Assembly (NCBI GenBank): GCA_041745295.1
Contig: JBGTJE010000071.1
Coordinates: forward strand, 39,762 to 103,761
Origin: JANMEB01 sp041745295
GTDB lineage: Bacteria > Planctomycetota > Planctomycetia > Pirellulales > Pirellulaceae
Length of the DNA stretch: 64,000 nucleotides
Reading direction: 5' to 3'
Shown here: positions 17,090 to 25,087 of the stretch, piece by piece
Layout: each line of letters begins with the position of its first letter
How positions within the stretch are numbered: the first letter of the stretch is position 1
Program-made: the position numbers and the translations under genes
Notes under the pieces: model-generated
What the model was told of the DNA's origin: nothing
The model's input: the letters and a program-made list of their open reading frames with translations, nothing else
Databases searched by the model: none

Positions 17090-18106
17090 TTAGAACTTCA
17101 AGTCGATCCGGCGGCGTTCTTGGATGCTGCGGTCGCCGGCCAAGACCACCGCCGTAGCCCGATACGCGTCAGTCAAATCCGAGGTCCGCCGCACCAAACT
17201 GGTCACCGCGCGATGAAATAGCGTCAGCATCTGTTCACCCACCGGCCGCTCGGATTCCAGACTTTCCAAATGCTGGCCGGCTTCGTCAAACCAGATCAGC
17301 GTCGCCGGCAAGTCCACAAACGCGACGCCGTTCTCGCAAACAATCTGTACCGACGAGGGACGCCGATAACCCAAGGCGTCGGGCCAATTGCTGGGAATGT
17401 AATGTCCTAAACTGAGTTGTGCAGTTGCCGCCAAGTCGTCTGGTTTGGCCGCGGCAAACTCCAAACTCATCATCTGATAAAACGAATGCCTCTTCGGCAG
17501 TTGCAGTTGATGAATAACGCTGAATAAAGACGTCGGATTGCGATCGACCAAATAACAACACCAATCGACAAGCTCCATCAAGTTCCGCCAAGTGATTGGG
17601 CAATACCCGCTCCGTCGCCGCGGATCGACTTGTTGTTCGGAAGCTAGTCGCTCGTGGCAATACAGCAGGATCGGTCGACCCAGTCTCGTCGCGATGAGTT
17701 CCTTCAGCCGCAGAGTTGCCGGCGCGTGGCGCCGCGGCAACTCGGCCATAAACGCCACGCCCGAAGCGTCGACGCGACGGCGGATTTCATCGACTTGTTC
17801 CGGCAAGATATCCAATGCGGCAGAACTATAGACGGCCTTTCCCGCTTCGCAGGCTGCCAAGATCGGGATCGGTCCCGCCCAATCGGGGGCCAGGGCCAGC
17901 ACCGCGTCGATCTGACTATCTTCGAGCATCGCCCGAAAACCGTCGTACGGGACGGCTTGGAATTCCTGAGCGACTTGCGCGGTTTTATGAGCGACTTCGC
18001 AACAAATGGCGCAGACTTCGAACCGGTCGGACAACGCTTTTAGCGCCGGTCGATGCCGCGTCTGCCATTGATCGCCTAATCCCACCAGCCCGACGCGTAA
18101 CTTCAT
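17090..18106 (-). CDS. Gfo/Idh/MocA-family oxidoreductase
   Basis: Protein of 338 residues with an N-terminal NAD(P)-binding Rossmann fold (MKLRVGLVGLGDQWQTRH) and the sugar-dehydrogenase-like second half. The usual EKP lysine motif after strand 5 is not obvious: the corresponding region reads AGKAVYSSAALD, so the catalytic lysine may be retained only as GKAVY. An ATG at 18106 is preferred to TTG 18112. It lies alone between convergent and divergent neighbours. The substrate cannot be inferred. Confidence 0.75.
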   Translation of the reverse strand: MKLRVGLVGLGDQWQTRHRPALKALSDRFEVCAICCEVAHKTAQVAQEFQAVPYDGFRAMLEDSQIDAVLALAPDWAGPIPILAACEAGKAVYSSAALDILPEQVDEIRRRVDASGVAFMAELPRRHAPATLRLKELIATRLGRPILLYCHERLASEQQVDPRRRSGYCPITWRNLMELVDWCCYLVDRNPTSLFSVIHQLQLPKRHSFYQMMSLEFAAAKPDDLAATAQLSLGHYIPSNWPDALGYRRPSSVQIVCENGVAFVDLPATLIWFDEAGQHLESLESERPVGEQMLTLFHRAVTSLVRRTSDLTDAYRATAVVLAGDRSIQERRRIDLKF

Positions 18107-18436
18107 TTGCAACCCATTTCTCGTGCCTTCGCCGCCTGGACTTGGGTCGATGACCCAAGCCTAAAGATTGTGAACTGTGTTGGCAAGAATGCTACACGGC
18201 TCGACCTCACTCCGTGGCGAACCCCGCAGCGACCAGCGGCACCGTCCGTACGATCGATATAGCTTTCCCGTTTTCCCCGGCAGACGCAGGGCAACAGTCG
18301 CCTCGGCTCAATTTTAGACGACGCGGCGGCGAGAGCAAAACCGATACTTAGAGTTGTGATCGAGTCGCCGGACACGGCGATTCCCTATCCCGCAGTAAGG
18401 CCCGAATTCGTTGTACTCGGGCAAAAAGGAGCCCCG

Positions 18437-18886
18437 ATGACCGGATTTGCGGCGATCGTTGTACTGCTTTCCGTCACCTGCTCAACCGAAGTCGTTCGGC
18501 AATCTGGCCTGCCCACGGATTATGCGACCGCTTATCGACAAGCCCAAGCCGGCAATAAGCCGCTCCTCGTGCTGGTCACTGCCGAGTGGTGTGCCCCTTG
18601 CCAAATGCTCAAACGGACTACGCTCCGCGATATGATGGCGCAACGCGGATTCAACGATTTCCATTTCGCGATGGTCGATGCCGATCGCGAACCGGAAACG
18701 GCGGCAAAACTAACCGAAAATCGACCGGTCCCGCAGTTCATCATTTTTGAACGCAAAGGAAGCACTTGGAATCGACGCTATTCCATCGGCTTCCATTCGG
18801 TGGGTGAGCTGCAAGCGTTTCTCGCGCCGTCTATCAAGTCCGACGTTCGGATGGCCCAAAACCCAGCCGACGCCACGAGTCGCTAA
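18437..18886 (+). CDS. Thioredoxin-fold protein, probably exported or membrane-anchored
   Basis: Protein of 149 residues with an N-terminal hydrophobic segment (MTGFAAIVVLLSVTCS) and a thioredoxin fold carrying the redox motif W51-CAPC (52-55), followed by VDADREPETA and the cis-proline strand RPVPQFIIF. It probably acts as a thiol-disulfide exchange protein in the cell envelope. AAAAGGAGCCCCG before the ATG at 18437 supports this start over the in-frame codon at 18356. The cysteine at residue 15 could be a lipobox, but the preceding residues are a weak match. Confidence 0.8.
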   Translation: MTGFAAIVVLLSVTCSTEVVRQSGLPTDYATAYRQAQAGNKPLLVLVTAEWCAPCQMLKRTTLRDMMAQRGFNDFHFAMVDADREPETAAKLTENRPVPQFIIFERKGSTWNRRYSIGFHSVGELQAFLAPSIKSDVRMAQNPADATSR

Positions 18887-18922
18887 ACAAGGCTTCAGAC
18901 GGGCAGGCTCGCAACTGGCACC

Positions 18923-19609
18923 GTGAACGTCTCCGTCGTCATCCCTTGCGTCAATGAACAAGCTCACATCGAGTCGGCGATCGACTCTGCGCGGCTCGCC
19001 GGCGCCGCGGAAGTCTTAGTAGCCGACGGCGGTAGCTGCGACGAAACCGAGCATCTAGCTCGCGCGCAAGCGGCGGTTGTCGTGCGGAGCGAACCAGGCC
19101 GAGCTCGCCAAATGAACGCCGCCGCCAAAATCGCCACCGGTGACGTGCTGCTGTTTCTGCATGCCGATTGCCGACTCCCGCCCAACGCTGTTGCACAAAT
19201 CGCGAGAGCTTTCGATAATCCGCGACACGTGTGGGGCGCGTTTCGGCAGCGCATCGAGGCGGCGGGTTGGATCTATCGAGTCATCGAATCGGGGAACGCC
19301 GAGCGGATTCGCTGGCGGCGATTGGCATATGGCGATCAAGCAATTTTTGTCCGGCGAAACGCGTTCTGCGAAGTCGGCTGCTTCGATCCCGTGCCGCTGA
19401 TGGAAGACGTGCTGCTGTCTCGAAAACTCTCAAGACTGGCTCGCCCGCTGCTGTTGGCCGGTCCGGTTCAAGTCAGCGCTCGACGATGGGTGCAATGCGG
19501 GCCGCTGCGTCAAACGCTGCGCAACTGGTGGTTGGTCACGCTCTTTCGTTGCGGCGTGAGCCCGGAACGGCTCGCCCGAATGTACCGGCGACACGACGCC
19601 GCGGAATGA
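18923..19609 (+). CDS. Family 2 glycosyltransferase (TIGR04283-like)
   Basis: GT-A fold glycosyltransferase of 228 residues. It has SVVIPCVNEQ at the N-terminus, the nucleotide-sugar site VADGGSCDET, the metal-binding-type motif HADCRLP and the later YGDQAIFVRR. This combination and length match the small transferase family often linked with radical SAM/selenodomain proteins, none of which is nearby. Start GTG at 18923. Donor and acceptor are unknown. Confidence 0.82.
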   Translation: MNVSVVIPCVNEQAHIESAIDSARLAGAAEVLVADGGSCDETEHLARAQAAVVVRSEPGRARQMNAAAKIATGDVLLFLHADCRLPPNAVAQIARAFDNPRHVWGAFRQRIEAAGWIYRVIESGNAERIRWRRLAYGDQAIFVRRNAFCEVGCFDPVPLMEDVLLSRKLSRLARPLLLAGPVQVSARRWVQCGPLRQTLRNWWLVTLFRCGVSPERLARMYRRHDAAE

Positions 19610-19722
19610 CCGATTGCGAGTATTCAGTCGAAGCCCACGCTCTTCGAAGACTCTTAGGCTGTCCGAGAGATCAGTGGATGTAATCCTGCCGGGGAGAAGG
19701 TTTCGCTTTTTTTCCAACGTCC

Positions 19723-19987
19723 CCAACGGACTTGTTCCGTTGGAACGACAGATTCGCCGGCTAAGGCTGCCGTTCCCCCCACACAAAAACCCCCACGAGC
19801 TTGACTCGTGTGGTGAATCAGACTGATTCGATTTCGCACGGATACTTGATGGCTCCGCACAACAATTTAACGGCACGTTCGTCCCCGACTCGCTCACCAA
19901 ACGGGACAAGCCCGTTGGGGTCGAGATTTGGACGGTAGCCGGGGTTAGCCGATGAATCGCTTGTTCCAACGAGGCGAGCTCGTTGGG
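19723..19987. repeat. Cluster of four short perfect hairpins in the 19610-20083 spacer
   Basis: The 474-bp spacer has no convincing gene. It has four stems in a row: CCAACGG-acttgtt-CCGTTGG at 19723, CACGAG-cttga-CTCGTG at 19794, AACGGG-acaag-CCCGTT at about 19899 and CCAACGAG-gcga-GCTCGTTGG at about 19966. Each has the form of a 6-8 base stem around an ACTTG or ACAAG-like loop, and the stem bases change in compensating pairs between copies. This looks like repeated small stem-loop units and not a CRISPR array, because there are no constant repeats or spacers. Confidence 0.65.
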
Positions 19988-20083
19988 GACAGGGCAAAAC
20001 ACAAACTTGCGGGCAATCGAAGACAGAATCGCTAGCAAGGAGTGCCCGGCACCAAGTATCGTTTGCGCGTCACGGCGACAGGC

Positions 20084-20896
20084 CTACTTCTCATGCTTCT
20101 TAATCAGTTCGATCAAACGCGCCCAACTCTCTTCGCGGGCTTTCTTGTTTGGGGCACTCGCGTCGGGGGCTTCGCCGGCGCGCATAAATCCGTGTCCGGC
20201 GCCGGTGTAGTAAACCGGTTCGTACACTTTGTCGGATTTTTTCATGAATGCTTTGATTTGATCGATCGACGCGTTTACGCGTGCATCGTTCTCCGCATAA
20301 AACCCGTACACCGGGGACTTAACCCTTGCAAGGTCGGCTTCGTCTGTCGGACCACTACCATAAAACGGGAAAGCGGCGAGCGCCTTATCGTTGTTGGTTG
20401 CAAAACGAAACGTCTCGCCGCCACCCCAACAAAAGCCCGTGACGACGAATTTTCCATTGCTGGCGGGTAGTTTCGTGACGTAGTCCACCGTCGCGTTCAA
20501 GTCGGCGGTGATTTGATCGGGCGGCAACGCCCTGATTGCCTGGCGAATCGACTCGCCCTCGAAGCTCGAGGTATTGCCTCCGTCCTTGCCCATTTGCGAC
20601 ATCAGATCGGGTGCGATCGCGATGAAACCTTTTTCGGCGAGCTGATCGGCCACGCCGCGGACCCAGTCGGTCAACCCAAAAATCTCGTGGATCACCACGA
20701 CGGCGGTCGCCTTTTCGGCAACTTCCGGATAGACGACAAATGCGTCGACCGTTCGATCGCCATGCTTGACCTGGACCCATTCGCCATGCCGCGGCGAATC
20801 CTCCAACCGCTTCTTGGCCCATTCTTGGGCGGTTGCCCACAAATTCAATCCGAACACAAGCAGCAACAAAACAGCGGTTTGCACGATTGTCTTCAT
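20084..20896 (-). CDS. Secreted dienelactone hydrolase family protein
   Basis: Alpha/beta-hydrolase of 270 residues with an N-terminal signal peptide (MKTIVQTAVLLLLVFGLNLW, cleavage near TAQ). The catalytic cysteine lies in GFCWGGG, the aspartate in ENDARV and the histidine in GAGHGFM, as in dienelactone hydrolase. VVIHEIFGLTDWV and IAPDL are typical. It is probably an exported esterase or lactonase of unknown substrate. The ATG at 20896 is chosen; a longer reading frame would begin inside the adjacent MITE-like element. Confidence 0.88.
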   Translation of the reverse strand: MKTIVQTAVLLLLVFGLNLWATAQEWAKKRLEDSPRHGEWVQVKHGDRTVDAFVVYPEVAEKATAVVVIHEIFGLTDWVRGVADQLAEKGFIAIAPDLMSQMGKDGGNTSSFEGESIRQAIRALPPDQITADLNATVDYVTKLPASNGKFVVTGFCWGGGETFRFATNNDKALAAFPFYGSGPTDEADLARVKSPVYGFYAENDARVNASIDQIKAFMKKSDKVYEPVYYTGAGHGFMRAGEAPDASAPNKKAREESWARLIELIKKHEK

Positions 20897-20927
20897 GATG
20901 ATTCTCCCTTTTTTGTTTTTCCGCCAA

Positions 20928-21101
20928 GTAGGTCTCGCGAGCCGAGCGAGACTTTGTGCCGTCACGGTTATACCAACTCCATTGGCGTTCCCCGTCGATA
21001 ACTTCAGCCGACTTTTGTGTGTACGGCGATCAACAGGTTACGCGATTGGAACTGGCGAATTTGTTGGCAGGACAAAGTCTCGCTCGGCTCGCGAGACCTA
21101 C
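20928..21101. mobile_element. MITE-like element, copy 2 (174 bp)
   Basis: Same 174-bp length and 30-base terminal inverted repeats as the element at 12680-12853, inserted in the opposite orientation. The right half retains GCGATTGGAACTGGCGAAT next to the arm. It lies 31 bp upstream of the dienelactone hydrolase start, where it could carry or disturb the promoter. Beyond it, 21127-21160 holds a CCTTCGCTTGCG-type arm related to the element at 48971. The rest of the 314-bp gap is featureless. Confidence 0.75.
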
Positions 21102-21210
21102 GGCCCACATTGAACGCCTGCGATCTGTTCCTTCGCTTGCGAGACAGGCTTCAATTGTAAACGAATTTGCGAACTGGTCCGTCGTTAGTGCAAGGTCCGA
21201 ACATTTCTCC

Positions 21211-22749
21211 TTATGTCCAAATCTCTCGATCGAGCATGCGATAGTTGATCGCTTCCTGAAGGTGACTCAGTTGAATGTTTTCCGATCGTTCCAAATCGGC
21301 GATCGTGCGGGCCACGCGGAGGACTTTGTCGTGTGCCCGCGCGGAGAGTCCCAGCTCGTTGACGCTCGTGCGCATCAGTTCGACGCCGTCATTTTCGATC
21401 TGACAGTATTGTCGAATCAGTTTGCTCTTGAGCTTCGCGTTGTAGAGATTCGGCTCGTGCAAATACCGATCGCGCTGCACTTGGCGGGCGACGGCGACTT
21501 GGTCCCGCATGGCCTGGCTCGACGTTCCCAAGCTCGCGCCCGCCAAATCTTTGTATTCGGCGGATGGGACTTCAATGTGGATATCGATTCGATCGAGCAG
21601 GGGCCCTGAAATCTTACTCATATACTTTTCGATTTGCGGTGGAGTGCAGTTGCAGCTGCGGCGGGGATCGGTTCGATAGCCGCAGGGGCATGGATTCAAG
21701 GCCGCGACCAGCATGAAGTTCGCGGGAAACGTCGTCGAATTGAGGGCCCGCGAAATCGTCACGAATCCTTCCTCGAGCGGTTGGCGCAAGACCTCCAAGG
21801 TGCGGCGATTGAATTCGGGCAACTCGTCGAGAAATAAAACGCCGTGATGGGCCATGCTGATTTCGCCGGGAGAGGGAGTGCTGCCACCGCCGACAAGCCC
21901 GGCTTCGCTGATCGTATGGTGCGGCGCGCGGAAAGGGCGCTGCGCCATCAGCGGTTGGCCGTCGGCCAATCGACCGACCGCACTATAAATGCGTGTGGTT
22001 TCAATCGATTCCGTCGGCGAGAGCGTCGGCAGAATCGACGGAATGCGTCGCGCCAACATGGTCTTGCCGCTTCCCGGCGGGCCGAGCATCAAAATGTTGT
22101 GCGCTCCCGCCGCGGCGATCGTGACCGCACGCTTGGCCATTTCCTGCCCGCGCACGTCGGCAAAGTCGTCGTCGTACCGAGCAAATTCCGCAAACAGTTC
22201 GTTCAACCGCGAGGGAACCGGATCGATTGCGAGTTGGCCAGACATAAAACCTACGGCTTGAGTCAGGCTGTCGACGGGAATGACTTCGATATTGCTCACC
22301 ACTGCGGCTTCTTGGGCGTTTTCCCGGGGCACGACGATTCCGGCAAGCTCGGGGTCGCGGGCAGCGGCCATGGCCATCGACAAGACGCCCTTGGCCTTGC
22401 GAGTTTGTCCTTCCAACGAAAGTTCGCCAACGACCGCGTAACGACCCAATCGATCGGATTCGAATTGGCCGCTTCCCAAAAGCATGCCCAGCGAAATGGC
22501 CAGATCAAACGACGCCGCTTGCTTGGGGAGTTCGGCCGGAGCCAAGTTGATGACGACCCGATCGTTGGGCCGCTGGAATCCCGAATTGACCAGTGCTCGT
22601 TCGACGCGATGCGTGCTCTCGCGCACCGCCGCCTCAGGCAAGCCGACCAGGATGGTCTTCGGTATCGCGCGCGGCGATACGTCGACTTCCACTTCGACCG
22701 GAACGGCCTCGATCCCCAACAGGGAATATGTTTTTAGTTTGGCCAGCAT
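21211..22749 (-). CDS. comM: ComM/YifB-family AAA+ ATPase
   Basis: Mg-chelatase-like AAA+ protein of 512 residues. In model species ComM is a hexameric helicase that promotes branch migration when incoming single-stranded DNA is integrated during natural transformation. It has the N-terminal Lon-like ChlI domain (about 1-180), Walker A GPPGSGKTML, Walker B GVLFLDELPEF and the C-terminal zinc-like cysteine set NPCPCGY...CNC. The start MLAKLKTYSLLGIE at 22749 matches the family; the longer frame translates a palindromic repeat. Whether this organism is competent is not shown by one gene. Confidence 0.92.
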   Translation of the reverse strand: MLAKLKTYSLLGIEAVPVEVEVDVSPRAIPKTILVGLPEAAVRESTHRVERALVNSGFQRPNDRVVINLAPAELPKQAASFDLAISLGMLLGSGQFESDRLGRYAVVGELSLEGQTRKAKGVLSMAMAAARDPELAGIVVPRENAQEAAVVSNIEVIPVDSLTQAVGFMSGQLAIDPVPSRLNELFAEFARYDDDFADVRGQEMAKRAVTIAAAGAHNILMLGPPGSGKTMLARRIPSILPTLSPTESIETTRIYSAVGRLADGQPLMAQRPFRAPHHTISEAGLVGGGSTPSPGEISMAHHGVLFLDELPEFNRRTLEVLRQPLEEGFVTISRALNSTTFPANFMLVAALNPCPCGYRTDPRRSCNCTPPQIEKYMSKISGPLLDRIDIHIEVPSAEYKDLAGASLGTSSQAMRDQVAVARQVQRDRYLHEPNLYNAKLKSKLIRQYCQIENDGVELMRTSVNELGLSARAHDKVLRVARTIADLERSENIQLSHLQEAINYRMLDREIWT

Positions 22750-22863
22750 GGCTATGCCAGAGTCGCGACTCACTGTTGAAAACGACGTTCCATTGTGTCG
22801 CGAGCGCGCCCAGGTGAGTAGTCCCGGCGCAACGAATTCTTTGTTCGATTGGTATCGACGATT

Positions 22864-22947
22864 GGGTGGCACGTCCCTGAGTCCTCGAAGGGCGTGGTGG
22901 CACTGGCATCTCACCACGCCCTTCGAGGACTCAGGGGCGTGCCACCC
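22864..22947. repeat. Near-perfect 84-bp palindrome of the GGGTGGCACG family
   Basis: Arms of 36 bases, GGGTGGCACGTCCCTGAGTC... and ...GACTCAGGGGCGTGCCACCC, surround 12 bases. A further half-copy (GGCGTGCCACCC) follows at 22956. Related copies are an expanded one at 24818-25067 and a single arm at 51819-51856. It lies upstream of comM, in the spacer between comM and the DUF1080 gene. Confidence 0.8.
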
Positions 22948-22991
22948 GGATTCTGGCGTGCCACCCAGAACAAGATCCGTCGCGGAACTTG

Positions 22992-23771
22992 TTAGCGCGG
23001 CGATTCACCCAGCTTTTTCACGCGGATGTTGCGATAGCGCACGAATTTGTCGCGATAGTCGGCGTCCGCTCCGCCGCCATGGACTTGCAGAGCGATGCGA
23101 CCGATCGCCGGATGGCGTGATTCGGTTTCCGTCCACTCGGTAATCTTCACTCCGTTGATCCAAGTCGTAATGGTAGGCTTGTCGTCACCTACAATCCTAG
23201 CCCGCAGTTCGTTCCATTGGCCGTGCCGCCAAAACGCGGGCCAGGATTCGACAAGTATCGGGAACGGAATCTTCGGATCGCCATTGTTGCTTGCGACGAC
23301 ATCGGTTACCCGATCGCGAAAGTTGAAATTGCTCACCGAGGGATTGCCTCCCAAACCTTCGCCGTACACGCCCATCAAATTTCCGCCGGCGTGGTAGTCA
23401 ATCATTGCTTGATAGGCGACTCCTTCCTCAGTGCTGCGAAGAAACAGACCGCTGTCGGGTCCGAAATCGTTGTTCATTTCCAAAGCCACTTCAAAATCAC
23501 CGAACACCTCGTCGGTGAGAATGATGCCGCCGTTACCCGGTTGATCTTGCGAGCCGATGATAGCGCCGTCCTCTACGACCCAACGTCCACCCGTTTTGTT
23601 GCCGCTGGTCGCGCTGTGGCCCGTAGTGCTGCTAACGCGCCAACCGTTCAAGCTCTTGCCGTCGAACAAAGTGATCCACGATTCGCTTACGCTGTCTTGA
23701 GCGTTGGCGTTTAACGCGAACGCGAATATGGTTGAAACCCATGCCAGCGAGCGAAAGTGAAAATAGCTCAT
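22992..23771 (-). CDS. Secreted DUF1080 (3-keto-disaccharide hydrolase) domain protein
   Basis: Exported protein of 259 residues: a signal peptide ending near ANAQ, then one concanavalin-like DUF1080 domain starting LFDGKSLNGW and including DFGPDSGLFLR and INGVKITEW. This family is greatly expanded in Planctomycetota and some members hydrolyse 3-keto-glycosides. A GGAG about nine bases upstream supports ATG 23771 over 23789. It is transcribed away from comM and followed by the GIY-YIG gene on the same strand. Confidence 0.85.
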   Translation of the reverse strand: MSYFHFRSLAWVSTIFAFALNANAQDSVSESWITLFDGKSLNGWRVSSTTGHSATSGNKTGGRWVVEDGAIIGSQDQPGNGGIILTDEVFGDFEVALEMNNDFGPDSGLFLRSTEEGVAYQAMIDYHAGGNLMGVYGEGLGGNPSVSNFNFRDRVTDVVASNNGDPKIPFPILVESWPAFWRHGQWNELRARIVGDDKPTITTWINGVKITEWTETESRHPAIGRIALQVHGGGADADYRDKFVRYRNIRVKKLGESPR

Positions 23772-23797
23772 TCTCAAACTCCGAAGCAAAAAATCGT

Positions 23798-24748
23798 TTA
23801 GGGTCGCACATTGAAACGTGGCTCGCGCGAGCGAATTAGTTCGGATTCGTACGCCCTGCGCACAGTAATGTCCTTCATGCGCGAGTCGGTGGGGAAGGAG
23901 TGAATCTCGATGGAAATCGAGTCCGCGCCCTGTTGTTTCAAATAACGCGCCAGACTTATTCGGTCTGACTCTTCCAAATGGGTCTTCAATCGCTGCCGCA
24001 AGTTGATGGCTTCGCCGACGTACAAATAGCCGGTCTTGTCGCGAAACAGGTAGATGCCCGGTTTTTCCGGAATCAGGCCCAAGTCAATGGCGACTTCGGC
24101 CGCGGAAAACTCCTCAACTTCTCGATTCCAATCCGCAATTCTCGTGATCAATTCGGGGCGCAATTGCCGCGCTTTCCGCAATCGTAGCGCGCACTTGCGA
24201 ACTTGGTACGTTTCCAACGAGGGATCGATCCCCAAAGCGATTGCGTCGAATTCACTTTTGTATTTTGGATCGGCCATGATCGCATCGGTCGAGATTTGAT
24301 ATTTGTCTTGAACGGATCGCGCCGCGATTTCAGCTAAGTGCTCGACATCGTCGTAGGATTCGTTATTGGACTGAGTTGCCTTGATGCCAAGCTTTCCCGC
24401 TTTACGCAGGTTGAGCAACGTCCAATTCAGTTCCTGTTCGGATGCGTCGGGCAACTTCTCGCGACAGCGTTTGATGAAAGCTTGGTTCAATTCATCACGG
24501 ATGAGCATTTCGTCGCTGCTCCATCCGTCGTGCGTGTCTCGAAAGGCGTCGTGTACGACTTGTTCAAGTTGGTCGAGTGCACCCGCTTTGTGTGCGCTGA
24601 CATCCTTGTCCGGTACCTGAACCTGTGCTGCGATCGACGACGTCAACGCCAAGGTGACGTACGCCAGTGCTATACCCACGACGACGGATAACTTGCCCAG
24701 CCAATAGACGGCATTTGAATGGGCGATCTGAATTCGAATAGCGACCAT
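23798..24748 (-). CDS. GIY-YIG nuclease-domain protein with N-terminal membrane or export signal
   Basis: Protein of 316 residues. Residues about 15-40 form a hydrophobic segment ending SSIAAQ, looking like a signal peptide or anchor. A helical, charged middle follows, and the last about 85 residues are a GIY-YIG nuclease: PGIYLFRDKTGYLYVGEA, then RQRLKTHL and the terminal YESELIR...EPRFN with the metal-binding glutamate. Most GIY-YIG proteins are cytoplasmic, so an envelope or periplasmic location would be unusual. It is on the same strand as the DUF1080 gene, 26 bp away. Substrate unknown. Confidence 0.78.
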   Translation of the reverse strand: MVAIRIQIAHSNAVYWLGKLSVVVGIALAYVTLALTSSIAAQVQVPDKDVSAHKAGALDQLEQVVHDAFRDTHDGWSSDEMLIRDELNQAFIKRCREKLPDASEQELNWTLLNLRKAGKLGIKATQSNNESYDDVEHLAEIAARSVQDKYQISTDAIMADPKYKSEFDAIALGIDPSLETYQVRKCALRLRKARQLRPELITRIADWNREVEEFSAAEVAIDLGLIPEKPGIYLFRDKTGYLYVGEAINLRQRLKTHLEESDRISLARYLKQQGADSISIEIHSFPTDSRMKDITVRRAYESELIRSREPRFNVRP

Positions 24749-24817
24749 AGGACTATTCTAGACGAGTTCGGCCCAAGTGCACCCGCGGAAGAACTTATGT
24801 TGGATGCACCTCCCGTC

Positions 24818-25067
24818 TGGGTGGCACGCCCTGAGTCTTCGATGCAACTTTATTCGTATGTGCATGCAAGACTTGGCAATCGTTTACAACAAAATCCTCG
24901 TTCCCTGGCTCTGCCGGGGAACGCACTGTTTTCGAGGCTCTGCCTCGTCCTGGGCTGGCAGAGCCAGCAATGCAGTGGGTTCCCAGGCGGGAGCCTGGGA
25001 ACCAGAACTAAATCTTTGGTATCAATCGTGCATAAAGTTGCTTCGAAGACTCAGGGGCGTGCCACCC
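24818..25067. repeat. Composite palindromic repeat: GGGTGGCACG arms around nested hairpins
   Basis: The 339-bp spacer between the GIY-YIG gene and rnr is almost entirely one structure. Outer arms are TGGGTGGCACGCCCTGAGTC... and ...GACTCAGGGGCGTGCCACCC. Inside are further palindromes: GTTCCCTGGCTCTGCCGGGGAAC, GAGGCTCTGCCTC and GTTCCCAGGCGGGAGCCTGG, plus GGCTGGCAGAGCC. It appears to be one repeat family that received copies of another. No gene. Confidence 0.72.
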
Positions 25068-25087
25068 ATCGACAAACGCGATCGCTT

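Noticed and set aside
19723..19987. CRISPR-like array
   Set aside because: Units differ in stem sequence and spacing, and there are no constant direct repeats or cas genes.
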